Below are positions 49,126 to 60,967 of a DNA stretch of 64,000 nt, in pieces. Every line of letters begins with the position of its first letter. The stretch's first letter is position 1. The translations under genes and the position numbers were made by a program. This DNA comes from Lenzites betulinus (taxonomy: Eukaryota; Basidiomycota; Agaricomycetes; Polyporales; Polyporaceae). Below the pieces are notes generated by a model. That model was not told the origin of the DNA. It did not search any database and saw nothing but the letters and a program-made list of their open reading frames with translations. The stretch covers positions 310,001-374,000 of the forward strand of contig JABYQU010000029.1 in NCBI GenBank assembly GCA_022264855.1. Direction: 5' to 3'.

Positions 49126-51875
49126 TTAGTTCGAAACGTGTTCGAACGGGGTGGGACGGAAGTGCTGCGTAATATACTCGCAACTCTTGATCGCGAGCGC
49201 CATGGCAGTCAGGGTGGCTATATGAGAGCCATTAACACGGGAAAATAGGTATTGAATATGCAAAACTCACGGTTCGACCCGTACCCCGTGCCGATGTTTC
49301 CGCAGCCTCCGAGGAAGAGGTTCTTGACTTTGAACACGCGTGAGTCCGTGTCGACGCAGCACTTGTCTTTCTCCTCATTGAAACCCATGCGGTGTGTGCC
49401 CTACATAGAACACGTGAGATGATTGTAAAACGATCAAGTACCAAAGGCCACGTACGCCGAGATGAAGGACGAGACCGGGCTTCATGAACTGCGGCTCAGA
49501 CCCAGGGAGGCTGTGGCAAGAGCGGCTTAGCGCTTTCCTGAAGCTCCGAGTGTAAGGAGAACAACTTACAATCCACCGACATGAGCCGACATAGTACACA
49601 TGTCGCTAACCGCACAGCCCAGTCAGCGATGTGTGCAGTGTGCCAACGGAGGAGAAAATATCAATACGCACGTCATCATTCTATCAGCCTCTTCGGTGGT
49701 GCGGCCCTGCGGGAAGCGGAAGTCGAACGTTGGCTGTGGCATGTTGTATGCGTCCGTGATCTTGTCCGAGAACCAGAGTTTGTTCTCCTCGACGGGTTCT
49801 GTGCGCCCGAAGAAGCGCCAATCCACAACGAGCCGCGAGTCGATGCTCTGCTGCACGGCGCCGTAACTGTGGTATGTATTCGTCAGCGCGCGTGGCCATA
49901 CATAAAAGACAAACGTCGCTTTCAAATTACCTGAAGGCGTCGCGGTGGATCTGCGCGGACGATCTTATCAGTGACGCGAAGGTGGCTTAGATGACCATGT
50001 ACGTACCTGTGTGTGCCACGGGTGGGTTCCGTTGAACAGGGTAGTCACCTGCGGCTCTATGATACAATATTCAACGATGGGGCAAACGAAGACAACCGAT
50101 GCGGCTCACCTGGATCCCCGAACGGAATCGGGAGTGGATCTTCGGGATGCTTCGTCATGTGGTCTTGGACTTTGCGGTTCCACCAGTCGGGGTGCTCGTT
50201 GTTCGGGTCGCCGGGGGTGAAGCTGACGTTGTACTCAGCGTCACCGGGGCTGCCTACGATGGTCATGTCCGCCTTGACATTGGCGATGAGCTCTGCCTTC
50301 ATCACGGTCTGGCAGAAGGTAAGCGTCTGCTCGGTGAGGAAGCAGCCGAGATACGGCAGCAGCTTCGGGCGATGCTCAGGGCTCGGCCGTCCAAGCTGAC
50401 CAAAGCCAGAGTTCGCAAGAATCTGCAAGTGGACGTTTCAACACCGAGTGCGATACACCTCAAAGCAGAAATCCGTACCTGAGGAGTGGCAATCGCTCCA
50501 GCTGTTATGATATACACAGTGGCCTTGATGCAGTAGCGTTTCTGAGCGATCAAATCGTTAATGACCAAACCCTTAATCTCTGCGTTGTCTTCGCTGAGGA
50601 TGAGACGCTCGCATGCGACGGCGGGAAAGAGATTGAATCGCTCCTTCGGCGCATGTTCGTGGGGTCGGTTCTCAAGGTCGAACACAGTGTGCGCAGAGCT
50701 CCACTCAACGAAACTGGCGTTACGACGCGTGGCAGCGAGCGGGATCTGCTGGAAGGCCCGCTCCTTTTTGTAGTGCGTCCGCAGTGTGTTGAGAACGAGG
50801 TTGTGTCGAACTGACTGGTTGAACTGGTCGACCCTGGTCTTCATAAAACCCTCGGCTATCGTGTAGAGGCGGTTCCACTCGCAAGCGTCGGCAGCATCGT
50901 TATCCTTGATGAGCTTAGGACGTTCCTCCTCGTGAAAGCGAGGCGTAGCGCACGTCCCTGATATCCATGAGCTGATGTAGCCGGCGTTCAGAGAGTGTTT
51001 GCTTACAGTGCGTAGCCATGCCGCCGACAACTCGAGTAACTGATTGGCCGCCCAGGTTCCGGAAAGGATCCTGTTCTGGAAGGGATTGAGCGCATATAGC
51101 CACTGAAGTGCAAACGCAGGGCTGTACCTGGGTTTGCGCCGTTGCGGACGAAGTGTGAGGATGCTTGCCAAGACGACGGCGCGAGCGTATCGACCACAAG
51201 ATTGTTGACCGGTACCGAAACCGGCATGAGTTGTCCCTAATGACAAGACGCTGAGTGCCCATAGACTCCAACGAAACTGATCCAGCACCAACCTGGATAA
51301 CGCTGGGACGATGGCTTGTCAGCATCAAGACTAAACGATCGCTTCAGCGAGGACGTACTGTACAAACTGGTCGATGTTCTTCTGATACTCGACCGTCTGG
51401 AACGCTCGTTCTCAGGAGCTTGTTCAAAGACGATCACGGTGCTCTTACTCACATTCTTCTTGTGGCTACCGATCTGTTTGCCGGAGTCGCTGCATCAAAG
51501 AAATCAGCACAGATGCTTCCCGAGCAAACGCCAGCAGCGACTTACATCTCCCCGATATCAAACATGGCGACGTCGTACCCTGCCTTGACGAACTCACGCG
51601 CATACGTGCATCCTACCGGACCGGAGCCGACAATGACCACGTCGTACCTGGGTTTATAGCCCTGATAGAACGTTATTGACAAGACCCGGCGTCCACGACT
51701 TGGGGGGAAGATCCTATGGTATATGGAAACTTACCGGAACGGGCTTTGTGGGACCAGGAAGAGGACCCGGCGCCGGAGGAAGTTTCTTGTGCTCTGCAGT
51801 CGCTGTAGCCGCGCAATTGCTCTTCCAGCCCGTCTGTGCGAACTGGCAGTATGGGTCGTCAGGTCGATTGAACAT
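49126..51875 (-). CDS. p2ox: Pyranose 2-oxidase, copy 2 (diverged tandem duplicate)
   Basis: This is a same-orientation paralogue of the gene at 44646-47378 with nearly all intron positions shared. Start [20 protein letters not shown] at 51875, then a Lys/Pro-rich leader and [20 protein letters not shown]. The flavinylation motif reads ATHWTCATPRF. The substrate loop [14 protein letters not shown] is kept, as are LHLGGTHRMGF and the catalytic Asn in [19 protein letters not shown]. Differences cluster in the C-terminal loop (GTGYGSN instead of PTAYASN), in the oligomerisation arm ([20 protein letters not shown]) and in the head region ([20 protein letters not shown]). It ends [11 protein letters not shown] at 49126. 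It should be enzymatically active, perhaps with different substrate or electron-acceptor preference or expression. Confidence 0.94.
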
Positions 51876-53709
51876 CGCGTTACGCTGTGTGATATCTTGA
51901 GCACTGAGTAAGTACTGAGTACTGAGAGCTAAGACGGAGATGAAGTAGTCAGGGTCGGCGCAAACCTTTGGGGAAAACGCGAGCGGTTTTATACTGTCAG
52001 GAATACATGCGTCACCTTTCAGAAGTCCGGATCATCGCTGTCGCCGTCGATCCCTAGTCTCGTGGTGAAGCAAACTGCAGTCTGAAGGAAGCACTGGATG
52101 CGACACATGGAGTCCATTCGGGGCGACATCGAATGGAAGGGGTTTTCCAGGGTCAGAATATCTAGTTGGTGATGTCGTCGACGACATCTAAAATCAGTGA
52201 AATTATGCGGCGGATTTATTATACACTAGGACGATGCACTCACCTGGCCAGGTTGTGCGCTCCGCTAACATTAATCAGTTCATTTGACGACCTATGCATA
52301 TGACCGACCTTTCTTGATCGTCCAAGACGACATGGAACTAACCGTCTACAATCTTAAGTCGCAAGACTAAGCAACTGTGGCATGGCACATTTGTCTAGCT
52401 TTCTGGCAAGGGGATTATCAAGTAGATTCTATGTCGGGCGTGGTTGTGGGGAGTATCTCACCTCAGACTGTAACTAGCGCTGAATTTCGAGCCCAATCGC
52501 GGCTAGACGAACTGGAGGTATACATAGTGCTCAATTTTATACCTAGATAGATCCTTGTTAGCTGGCAGGGTTTGTCGGAGTCTAGATGGTGGTCGACCGA
52601 ATGGGCACGAGTGTTCTCATGTTAATGCGACATTAAGGATGACGGCCCCACAGATAAATACCGCTTGAAACATCTGAGGAGGTGTAAGCTTGAGTTCAGA
52701 ACGACATAGAGTTTCAGAAGAAGCATCCGACTCGGTGCTCCATGGCGCTTTAGAATCCGGATAGTGGCCCAGTACAATGCATCACCAGTCACCGGAATAG
52801 TACAATCTGCGGTGGCGCAGGGAGCCCACAAATTTGGATTCTGAGGTGGACGGGGGTGCTTTTTGAACGAATCGCATGTTGCATAGTCCTGGCAGCTGGA
52901 GCTGTGATCAGCGTCGAAGGCTTCCGAAGTACTTTGAGCAGCGTTTGAAAGTCTCGGAGATTTATATTTGCGGTAGTGGAGTACGAACCCCGGACGTTGG
53001 CGGTGGCTGGGACCCTTAAATCGTGCAGCATATATTGCTTTTTGCTCGCCAGAGAGACGGTACCTGACACAACTGGGGACATTGATCTGCACGTCATTCG
53101 GTAAGCGTCCGTCGAAGAGTAGGGTAATTGTGTTGAACATAAACGATGCCTATTTAGTGCGTCGCTGGAGGTACGCGGTGTGGTGGATGTCATATTTCGC
53201 GGCTGAACAAAGTAGTCATGACCCGCGAACGCGTCGCGGCCATGATCTCCTTGGAATTCTGGTCGACGTTGCATATAAACTGAGTGTCGTAACATGCCGG
53301 GCAACTCTGGTGGAAACTCAAGGTGTCGCAAGGCGAAGCCTTGCAGACCACACATTGATCGCATGGAATACTGTGCACGCTTATATTCGAACTTCAAAGC
53401 TTCAGGCCTCAGGCTGCATGTTTCGAGCTGGAGGACGAACATATGAGTGGACAGGACATCTCCGATCAAACAGAGCGACGCACCTGCTACTCTTGTACAA
53501 CAGTACCATCAATATTTGCGCGAACGGGGCCAGGGAGGTTCGGGAATACCAAGTGACGATCAGTCTCACGACATCGCTGTATGCCAGCGACCGCGCAGTA
53601 AAAGACACAGAAACAGAGAACAGACCAGAATACAGACGATAATAAGCAGCAATGGTACAATATGAGAAGGCAGATCCAGCAGAAGCACCCTTGAGTCTTC
53701 CATGCTTGA
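51876..53709. other. Intergenic region
   Basis: Beyond the copy 2 promoter, about 1.7 kb holds open frames (for example 52789-53469 and 52622-53140, minus strand) without known domains, signal peptides or plausible introns. I do not call a gene here. Confidence 0.4.
51987..51993 (-). promoter_or_regulatory. TATA box of pyranose oxidase copy 2
   Basis: TATAAAA on the minus strand about 112 nt upstream of the start at 51875. Confidence 0.6.
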
Positions 53710-54327
53710 TTACCATGCGCCACCGCCGAGCTATAACCCAATGGTGCGTGAGGATGTGCGGGTTATACGGCAACAAAAAGATCACACACCTGTTGAAGAT
53801 GGGCATCGATGGCGTCCCCATCCTCCATCCCATGCTAAAGAATAGAGCATACATCTCGTGAGGAAAATAGAGACTGTGGCGTAAAGACTGCGCACCTCCG
53901 CGGGTGTCTCTTCAGGGCGTAACCTCTGCCCGCCATACGTGAACTTGAACGTTCCTATAGCATAACACCATCAGGGTATACGTCTACATTAGCCAAAGTC
54001 ACTCGCTCGCACCTGGCTCTTTCTGGAATCGCTTCTGCAGCGTTCTCTCAGCGTCAGTTCAGCGCGCATCAAGAGCACAGGAGAACGCACCTCCGCTGCC
54101 TCAAATAGCTTCCTAAACGGCATCCCGGGCTTCACCTTCACCGTACACGCTATAAAAGGCACGCGCACACCGCGAAGGCGCAGCCAGAGCACGTCCGGTC
54201 AGCGCCCTGCCAAACGCGCCTCGAAGGGCGCCGGCCACTCACTCTGTCCCTCAAAGTCGACCACGAGGTTGATCTTCGGCTTCACGTCCTCCTGCTGTTC
54301 CTGCTGCTGCTGCTCGTCTGCCGTCAT
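53710..54327 (-). CDS. smt3: SUMO (small ubiquitin-like modifier) precursor
   Basis: This modifier is conjugated to lysines of nuclear and other proteins via the Aos1/Uba2 and Ubc9 enzymes. Start MTADEQQQQEQQEDVKPKIN at 54327 gives a flexible Gln/Glu N-terminus. The beta-grasp fold follows over five exons: LVVDFEGQ, CTVKVKPGMPFRKLFEAAE, KRFQKEPG, TFKFTYGGQRLRPEETPAE and HGMEDGDAIDAHLQQ. A last exon encodes LGGGAW. Maturation by a Ulp-type protease would remove GAW to expose the Gly-Gly end. Introns are short, and one three-residue-tail exon is separated by a GTGTGT donor. The hydrophobic patch for SUMO-interacting motifs (VKVKPGMPFRKLF) is present. The protein is about 100 residues and complete. 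Confidence 0.92.
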
Positions 54328-55304
54328 TGTTGCGCGTGTGTCGCGAGGCGATGTGGGGCGGAGGAGGGGCGGGCGGGATGCGGGGTGTGGGAGGTCGAAA
54401 ACGCGGCGGACGCGCGCGCGACTTCGAGGGTGCGGAGCACGTGACGAGACACGCTTTGCTGAGGTGGGCGCCTAGAACTTGCAGTTGGCGCGACTCTGCG
54501 CCGCGGCTCTGTCCTCACAGGCCTCACCCCTGCATTTGATTCATCACTCACTCACTCGAGCTCACTCAGCCTGCTGCGACTGCGGGTGGCGACAGTGTCC
54601 AGTACTTGTCGACATGCAGGCTGCTGCAAAGTTTTGACTGCCGCAGCAGCTCGTAGTCGTCGTATCCCGGTATCTTCTAGGATGAAGCAAGCCAACTTGC
54701 CTTTCAAAAGCTATAGGCTGGGCGGCATCAACAATGCGAATGGAAGTTTGAGTACTCCGAGCACCAGGGGTGTATCTGGGACAGCCTATGTCAATCACGG
54801 GCTCCTGAAATGAGTTCAGGATCGATTTGTGCTGGCTGTGCATGTGGTGAGATTGCTGCCCTCCCTGGCGTCGATACCACGCACATGCCTCGCGACATAT
54901 CAAGCATGCGTCTCGTGTGCTTACCGTCCTTGTCATAATCAGGCCCTCGGTAGGTACTTTGATTCTGTGCTGAAGAGCATGGCTGACGCTTCACTTGTTT
55001 CAAGGAATCCTTCTATGCCACTAAGATGTGTGTATACCTAAAGGACTTGAAAAGTTTCCCGCATCTACGTCATAGCAATTGTGGAAATAGAACAACAGGG
55101 GCAACAGCATATGACCTTGTATCCGCAAGTTCTATGAGATGCACGTTGAAATTTCGCCAATCCCGCCTGCGGATCCTGTGCCTTCTCCCCGTCCACGCTG
55201 AAGACAGGCGTCCACCGCACACCGCTCGACTCATGGCCTACACCCGCCGGTCGTCGCCCTGAATAGCTCACATTGTTAAACATCGCTCTGTCTCTCCTCT
55301 CAGG
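54328..55304. other. Divergent intergenic region, SUMO / lectin fusion
   Basis: About 980 bp between two divergent genes. Promoters are presumed here. No gene, RNA or repeat was recognised. Confidence 0.4.
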
Positions 55305-56884
55305 ATGCCCCACTTCCAGCTCAGCATCCGTCTCCGCGGCCACCGTACTGACAAGCCCACTACCACCTCCACTCACACCTTCAAGCATCTCTTCTTTGGC
55401 CGCGACCACCGCGCCCGCACAACAGAAGCCACCACTAACGACACCAAGAACCCAACTTCCACCGACAAGATGGGAAATGCACCGAGCGACATGAACTCCC
55501 GCACGAGCAGCCCGCGCGAGCGACGAGCCCAGCTTGCCCGCTCTGCGACGGACACTGAGTCTGTCCGTTCAGCAAGTGCTATGCCAGGTGCGGAACCATC
55601 CATTCCCGCACCTACCACCTCGTCCCCGCCTCTGGAGCCCTGGCGGTCGCCTTCGCCCACCGAAGAAGTGCGCGTAGCCGGCTACGACGTGCAGGACGTC
55701 CCGCACGTGCAGAACCCCACTCCCGCCGAAGAGAAGGACCTCGGGGCTGGCCCCATCGTCGCTCAAGAGCGGTTCACGGCCGAAGTGTCCAACGCCCCGG
55801 AAGAGCAGGCCGGGAACGACGAGCCCGCGCACGCGCCCCATGTGGAGGTGTACACGGACGCGCAGGTCGAGCCGGAGACGGCAAAGACGCCGCGTGCCGC
55901 AGTCATGTCTGAGGAGTTCCTCGCGCCGGTGGAGGAAGAGGAGTCCGGACACGCCTCCCCGCCTGGCCTCGAGCACCACACCCACAACGTGCACCACGAG
56001 CCCGAGGCGAGCGATGCGACGGCCGTTTCTACGGATGCCGGTCCTGGGACCTCGCCTGGTACCTTGTGGGCGCCCGGGACGTACGTGCTGCTCAATGCGC
56101 GCGGCGGGACGGCTGTGGACCTTTCGGGAATGGACAACAAGGCTTTGATTGGGTACCCCATGCATGGCGGCGAGAACCAACAGGTATGTATCTTTTCCTA
56201 GCGCATAGCAATATTCCCCTGTGCTTACGGTGCGATAGTGGGAGTTCATTCCGAGCGGTCATGGTTATGTGATCCGCTGCGTGCGGCGGTCGAAGGACGG
56301 CCACCCACTTTACCTCACCACTGAGGACGGTCTTCGGGAGAACGCGGCCATCGTCGCTAGCCCGTACCCAGTTAGCTGGAATGTGGAGCAGACGGAAGAG
56401 GGTATCAGGTACGTGATATGTGCTATACTTCAAACCAGTTGTTAATCGAAGCTATGCAGGATCTCATGGCCGAACACCGACTTCGTCTTCGACCTCGCTG
56501 AATGGGGAAGCAACACCCCTGGAACGAAGGTACATGTCAACGCTCCCATATGCCTAGTACTGTACTGATGGTCTCAACGTCTTTTAGATCCAACTCATGC
56601 GCCTGAAGCCTGGCGAGCCTTGCCAACTCTGGCACTACACACGATGCGCGCCCGCCGAGCACGACAAGGAAGTCGAGGTCCGGAGCGCGCGCGCGGTGTC
56701 GCCCCCAGCGTCCACCGAGACGGTGTCCGTCACTGAAGAGCGCGACTACATCACGACGACCCGCACAACTACGACCACGTCGATCACGACCGTCACGGAG
56801 GTGACGCGGATGCCGCGCTGGATGCTGCTGCACGCGCGCCCGCAGTCGCCGAACAGGCGAAGCATTGGCTACAGATTTGCGTGA
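55305..56884 (+). CDS. Ricin-B-type lectin domain with long disordered N-terminus
   Basis: This protein of about 450 residues begins MPHFQLSIRLRGHRTDKPTT at 55305; an in-frame ATG in TDKMGNAPSDMN could also serve. The first ~250 residues are low-complexity, Ser/Thr/Pro- then Glu/His-rich, with no signal peptide. A beta-trefoil follows: WAPGTYVLLNARGGTAVDLS, GYPMHGGENQQWEFIPSGHG, YVIRCVRRSKDGHPLYLTTE, FVFDLAEWGSNTPGTKIQLM and PGEPCQLWHYTR. Introns after ENQQ, GIR and PGTK fall exactly where the small lectins at 5-11 kb have theirs, showing common origin. The tail (ITTTRTTTTTSITTVTEVTR) is Thr-rich. The fusion may tether a glycan-binding head to another complex. No enzymatic or toxin domain is seen. 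Confidence 0.82.
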
Positions 56885-57561
56885 GCGGGCCCTTGGTGAT
56901 CCATGCATGCGTGGTTGAAGGACGTTCATATATATCGCGCCCTTCATGTTGTCCATTTTTTCGTTAGTCGATTGCTCTCGTACACACGTCTATTCGCAGA
57001 TCGGGTACTTATCACATGTTGTCTTCTCAATTCCTGTATAACCTGTATCATTTCTCGTTGCTCATTCACCGTTAACACATCCCAAGTTGATGACAACATC
57101 CAGGATGCATGTACTTGCACGCTGTACAACCCCGGTCTGCCAAGGCCCAGGAGGCGGTTTACGCCCGACGCGTCTGTCACGTGCATTGGGGTTGTCATGC
57201 GCCGGCGTTGGTGTCTTCAAGTTTCCTGTTCTTCCTTGCACTCCGCTGCGTTTTCTGCCGACAGTTCGGACTTGCATGTTTTCTGTTTTCAAACGGAACA
57301 TCGGAAGAAACACCAGGGACACTCAACGCATCGTACGCCAGTCCAAAGGCAGAGACTGGCCGGGCACTTGTCGAAGGAGCGCTACTTCCGCGAAGTCATA
57401 CTCTCAGGTATCTATCAGACGTTGAATGGACGTGAAGACCACGTTGCTGATATGTAATCATCTTCGTTTCAGGATCGTACTATCTACGAGACCGCAGTAT
57501 TGCCGCGATACACAGCGCAGTCTTCAGAAGGTTTCGATAAGCAAAGACAAGAGAGTTTCAG
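56885..57561. other. Intergenic region and unresolved 5' exons
   Basis: About 680 bp. The true start codon of the following gene probably lies here in one or more short exons. Fragments such as DRTIYETAVLPRYTAQSS near 57480 look exonic, but no consistent splice was found. Confidence 0.35.
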
Positions 57562-59356
57562 CGTCAGAATGACAGCCGCAGAGACACCGTCAGGACATGG
57601 AGCTACAGAGCCGTGGCTGAGGTACGTACTGTCAATTCTAGTGTGCGTTCATATTTACAAAACTCAACCCAGGGCAGGGTATCCCCGCTCAAGAAGCTCG
57701 CGTCTCACTCCCGATTCTTCCTAACCCTCCGCTCCCAAGAGGGTACCTACCACTCCCTGATACTCTTCCGCTTGGCCCCTGGACAACTCCCCGAAGATGG
57801 TGTCGACAAGGGCGCAGCCCAACCCACTCTCCGCGATCAAATCTACGTCATGGAGGCTAATTGCCCACACCTGGGAGCCGACATGTCCCACGCTGAAATT
57901 GAGGAATGCGACACCGGAGTAGTGGCAGTTTGCCCTTGGCACAGGTGCGTGGGCCTCCAAATACCGGAAGGCAAATCTCACCATGTAGCAAAGATATGAC
58001 TTCGATCTGAAGACGGGGCATAGCGAAACTGGCCTGAAGGCGTGCACATATCACACGGACATTCGTATCGACGACGACGGAGTGGAACATATATGGGTGG
58101 AAACCCCCGAAGGAGGGCGAAATTGGCGATTGGTGGAGTTTCGGCCAGTCTCTGAAGGTTGGTCTACGCACTTGGGGTCGTGGGCAGGTATTCATGCCTC
58201 TATGTAGAGTTCGCAGATCCTCCACCCGCACCGCTCGACCTCTCTCATCTGAGCATATCTACTCCATCTCCTGAGCCCAAGGAGCCAGAACCTGTTGTAC
58301 CTGTGCAAGATCCGCCCACAACTCTTATGCACTGGGCAGTTCTCATCCTAAACACTGCTGATCCCATGCTCAAGGTTTGACTTTTAGGTCCATTGTGAAA
58401 TTTCTGGCTTACATTCACCCAGGTACAGCGCACAAGACATGCAGTGCAGCTCTTTCGTACTGGCCAGCTCAAGTCGATAGGGCATCGGTCGGCGAAGGCT
58501 CCTCGACCCCCAGAAGCTCCCCCGCGCGAGGAACAGTATGCGAGGAACACGGTCGATCCGGTCAAGATTGCGCGGAGAAAGAACAGAGCTGTGATGTTGC
58601 ATGCGCTCGCCAATATCGAGCAGTGGGCGTGAGCACACCATCCATCTGTCATAGCTTCACCGCTGAAGCTTGCCTTATAGGATAGATCTCGCGTGCGTTC
58701 CCTACACCCGTTCAAGATTTACAAACGGGTTAACTAACACATCTTACAGGTGGGACATCATTGCAAGATACGGTCCATCGCACCCCGACCTCCCACCCGC
58801 CTTTTTCGCAGACTTCACCAAGATGGCACTTGACGAATCCAAGCACTTCTCTCTTCTTACCGCACGTCTCGCCGCCCTTTCTCCATCCACTCCCTATGGC
58901 TCTCTTCCCGTGCACGCCGGACTTTGGGAATCCGCACGCGTCACGTTCCCCTCCCTGCGCGCACGACTCGCCATCATCCACCTGGTACACGAGGCGCGTG
59001 GACTGGACGTGAACCCGGGCACGATCGAGAAGTTCCGGCGCGCGGGCGACACGGATAGTGTGCGTGTGTTGGAAACGATCCACCACGACGAGGTGACGCA
59101 CGTCACGACGGGGCACCGATGGTTCACCTGGGTCTGCGCGAAGCAAGGGGTCGACCCGGTGCAGACGTTCCGGGAGGAGGTCAAGCGTGGCTGGCGCGGC
59201 GACGTGAAGGGCCCGTTCAATGCGGAAGATCGCGAGAAAGCGGGGCTCATTCCAGCTTTTTACGAGAATCTGAAGGGCGAGATGGACGGCGAGTGGGATC
59301 AAGGGAAGCAGGTACAAGCAGAGGTGGCGGTTGGGTACGAGGGTGCTACAATGTAG
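57562..59356 (+). CDS. Rieske [2Fe-2S] domain fused to DUF455 ferritin-like domain
   Basis: The N-terminal half is a Rieske domain (LKKLASHSRFFLTLRSQEG, YHSLILFRLAPGQLP). Its iron ligands are in CPHLGADMSH and CPWH, giving the C-x-H...C-x2-H pattern, followed by YDFDLKTGHSETGLKACTYH. A Pro/Glu-rich linker (STPSPEPKEPEPVVPV) leads to MLHALANIEQWAIDLAWDII. Then come ALDESKHFSLLTARLAAL, YGSLPVHAGLWESA, HLVHEARGLDVNPGTIEKFR and TIHHDEVTHVTTGHRWF. These carry the E...ExxH-type metal ligands of DUF455 (PF04305), a ferritin-like di-iron helical bundle. The stop is at 59356. About seven introns occur; the 5' end is unresolved and the start given is only the first safe codon. It is likely a cytosolic oxidoreductase with electron transfer from the Rieske centre to a di-iron site; the substrate is unknown. 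Confidence 0.8.
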
Positions 59357-59630
59357 TAGGCTGATCTCTAAGTTCGCCCGTCTCCCTCCACTGCTTGTCG
59401 ATTGTAACATTTGGCTGACCCACACAGTTATACGCAGCTACGACCCAATGTGCCCTAGTCTATGGGCCATTCAGCAGCGTTTTTTCACAACGACATACAT
59501 CTTCGCGCGCGGGCCAGAGGGTCCATTATTTACAAGGCGCATGCGCTCAACCCGAGCATTTTATCATGACAATGTGCGTGGGTACGCGTTATGAGATGTG
59601 AATGACGATATATACAGATTTAGGCCCTCT

Positions 59631-60311
59631 CTACATCAATGATTGTCCGGTAAGTCCCTCCTGGTACGCAGTCCAATCCTCAAAGTTCGTCCTCATGTCC
59701 TCATAAAACGCGGGCCAGTCCATACACTCATGCTCCCCACCCGCCGGGTCCCGCGTGTGGTCGCGCGTCAGCGCATCGGGCGGTTCGAGCGTCACGTCCG
59801 CCGCGCACAGCGTTGACATGCGGATGAAGTTCAGACAGTGCGCGAGGTGCCCCGCCTGGTGCCCGTGAGGAACCGGCACGTCTTCCTGCGCGAGCGCCTG
59901 GCGGTACGAGCGCATGCAGTGCAGCTGGTGAGTGATGCCGATGACGAAGAAGCGTGAGTTGTTCCCCAGGTGCACGTTCCCGTCCCCCGTCGTCGCGGTC
60001 CAGCGCCAGTCGTCGTCTGCCTCGGGGTCCCAGAGCGCGTATCGCGCGCTGTCCTCGATTGTCAGCTTCACGGCGCGGCGCGCGGAAGGGAGTGGTAGGC
60101 GAGGTGTGTAGTCCTCATCTATGAAGCCTGCGGGGTTTAGTGAGTCAGGTGCGTTGAAACGTTATAGGTGAGTGCATGTACTGTATCGCGAAGGGGGAGG
60201 TGGGCGTGCTATCGCCGCACGTTGTGTTGCTTGTACGTGGAGCAGGTTGACATATGCGTTCATAGCTGCCAGTATGGCTACGAGGACGTATGTTGCTCTG
60301 CGGGACAACAT
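59631..60311 (-). CDS. UstYa-like (DUF3328) protein with intact HxxHC motifs
   Basis: UstYa-family proteins are membrane-anchored, copper-dependent-type oxidases known from ribosomal-peptide and other natural-product pathways in fungi. Start MLSRRATYVLVAILAAMNAY at 60311 forms an N-terminal membrane anchor. One intron (GTACAT...CCGCAG) joins it to FIDEDYTPRLPLPSARRAVK, then ARYALWDPEADDDWRWT, GNNSRFFVIGITHQLHCMRS and AGHLAHCLNFIRMSTLCAAD. It ends MDWPAFYEDMRTNFEDWTAY plus a short tail. The two signatures HQLHC and HLAHC fit HxxHC exactly, and CxDW near the end is also typical. At about 200 residues it is full length. It is transcribed away from the Rieske/DUF455 gene. Confidence 0.9.
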
Positions 60312-60967
60312 GAGAGCAGTACAAAAGAGGTGAGTGGAGGTGTATCGCACCCGAGATGCTAGCCATGAGACTGGGTCACTTTAGAACTGGCGGGATACAG
60401 CATACGAACAGGAGTGTGCCCACATACCAGTGCCAGGTAAGTTGGAAAAGCATGTCTATTAGCTGACTCCTCGTCCGCGATCCGCTCGGTTCTGCGATTG
60501 CGCCTCAACGCCCCGCGTTCAATGTTGCTGATCTGTCGCAGTATTGCATCCGTCATGCACCTGGTCGTGCGACTGAAGACCAGTGTCAATATTGATTTGT
60601 TACATTGCCGCATCACACAGCCTCTGGGGACAAAGTTTGAGTATATTCACTCACCCTGCGGTCAAATGGGCACGCTGCGAGTGAAGCCTACCTGCTTTGA
60701 TAAAACAGACCACATCATCTTCCTTCAGCACGGCCTCACTGGGCGGGACGCGGGAGTATCCTACGGGATGCTATGCATTCCACCCGACGACAGTTCCGGA
60801 CTCAGTAGAAACCCTTCGCGCTGAAAATACAGTTCACAGACGTATCACAAATGCTACAAGAGATCACAATGACACCGGTACAACAACTAGAGCACAGGGA
60901 TTCCGTAGTCCCTCACAACATCTCTAGATGGTTTGATGCTGATACATGTACAGTCCTGTCCAACGCG
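60312..60967. other. Intergenic region
   Basis: About 650 bp, presumed promoter of the UstYa-like gene and 3' region of the membrane-protein gene. No reading frame of note was seen. Confidence 0.4.

Noticed and set aside
52622..53469. Minus-strand frames of 172 and 226 codons
   Set aside because: They overlap in different frames, have no domain or signal peptide, and are not strong enough to call.
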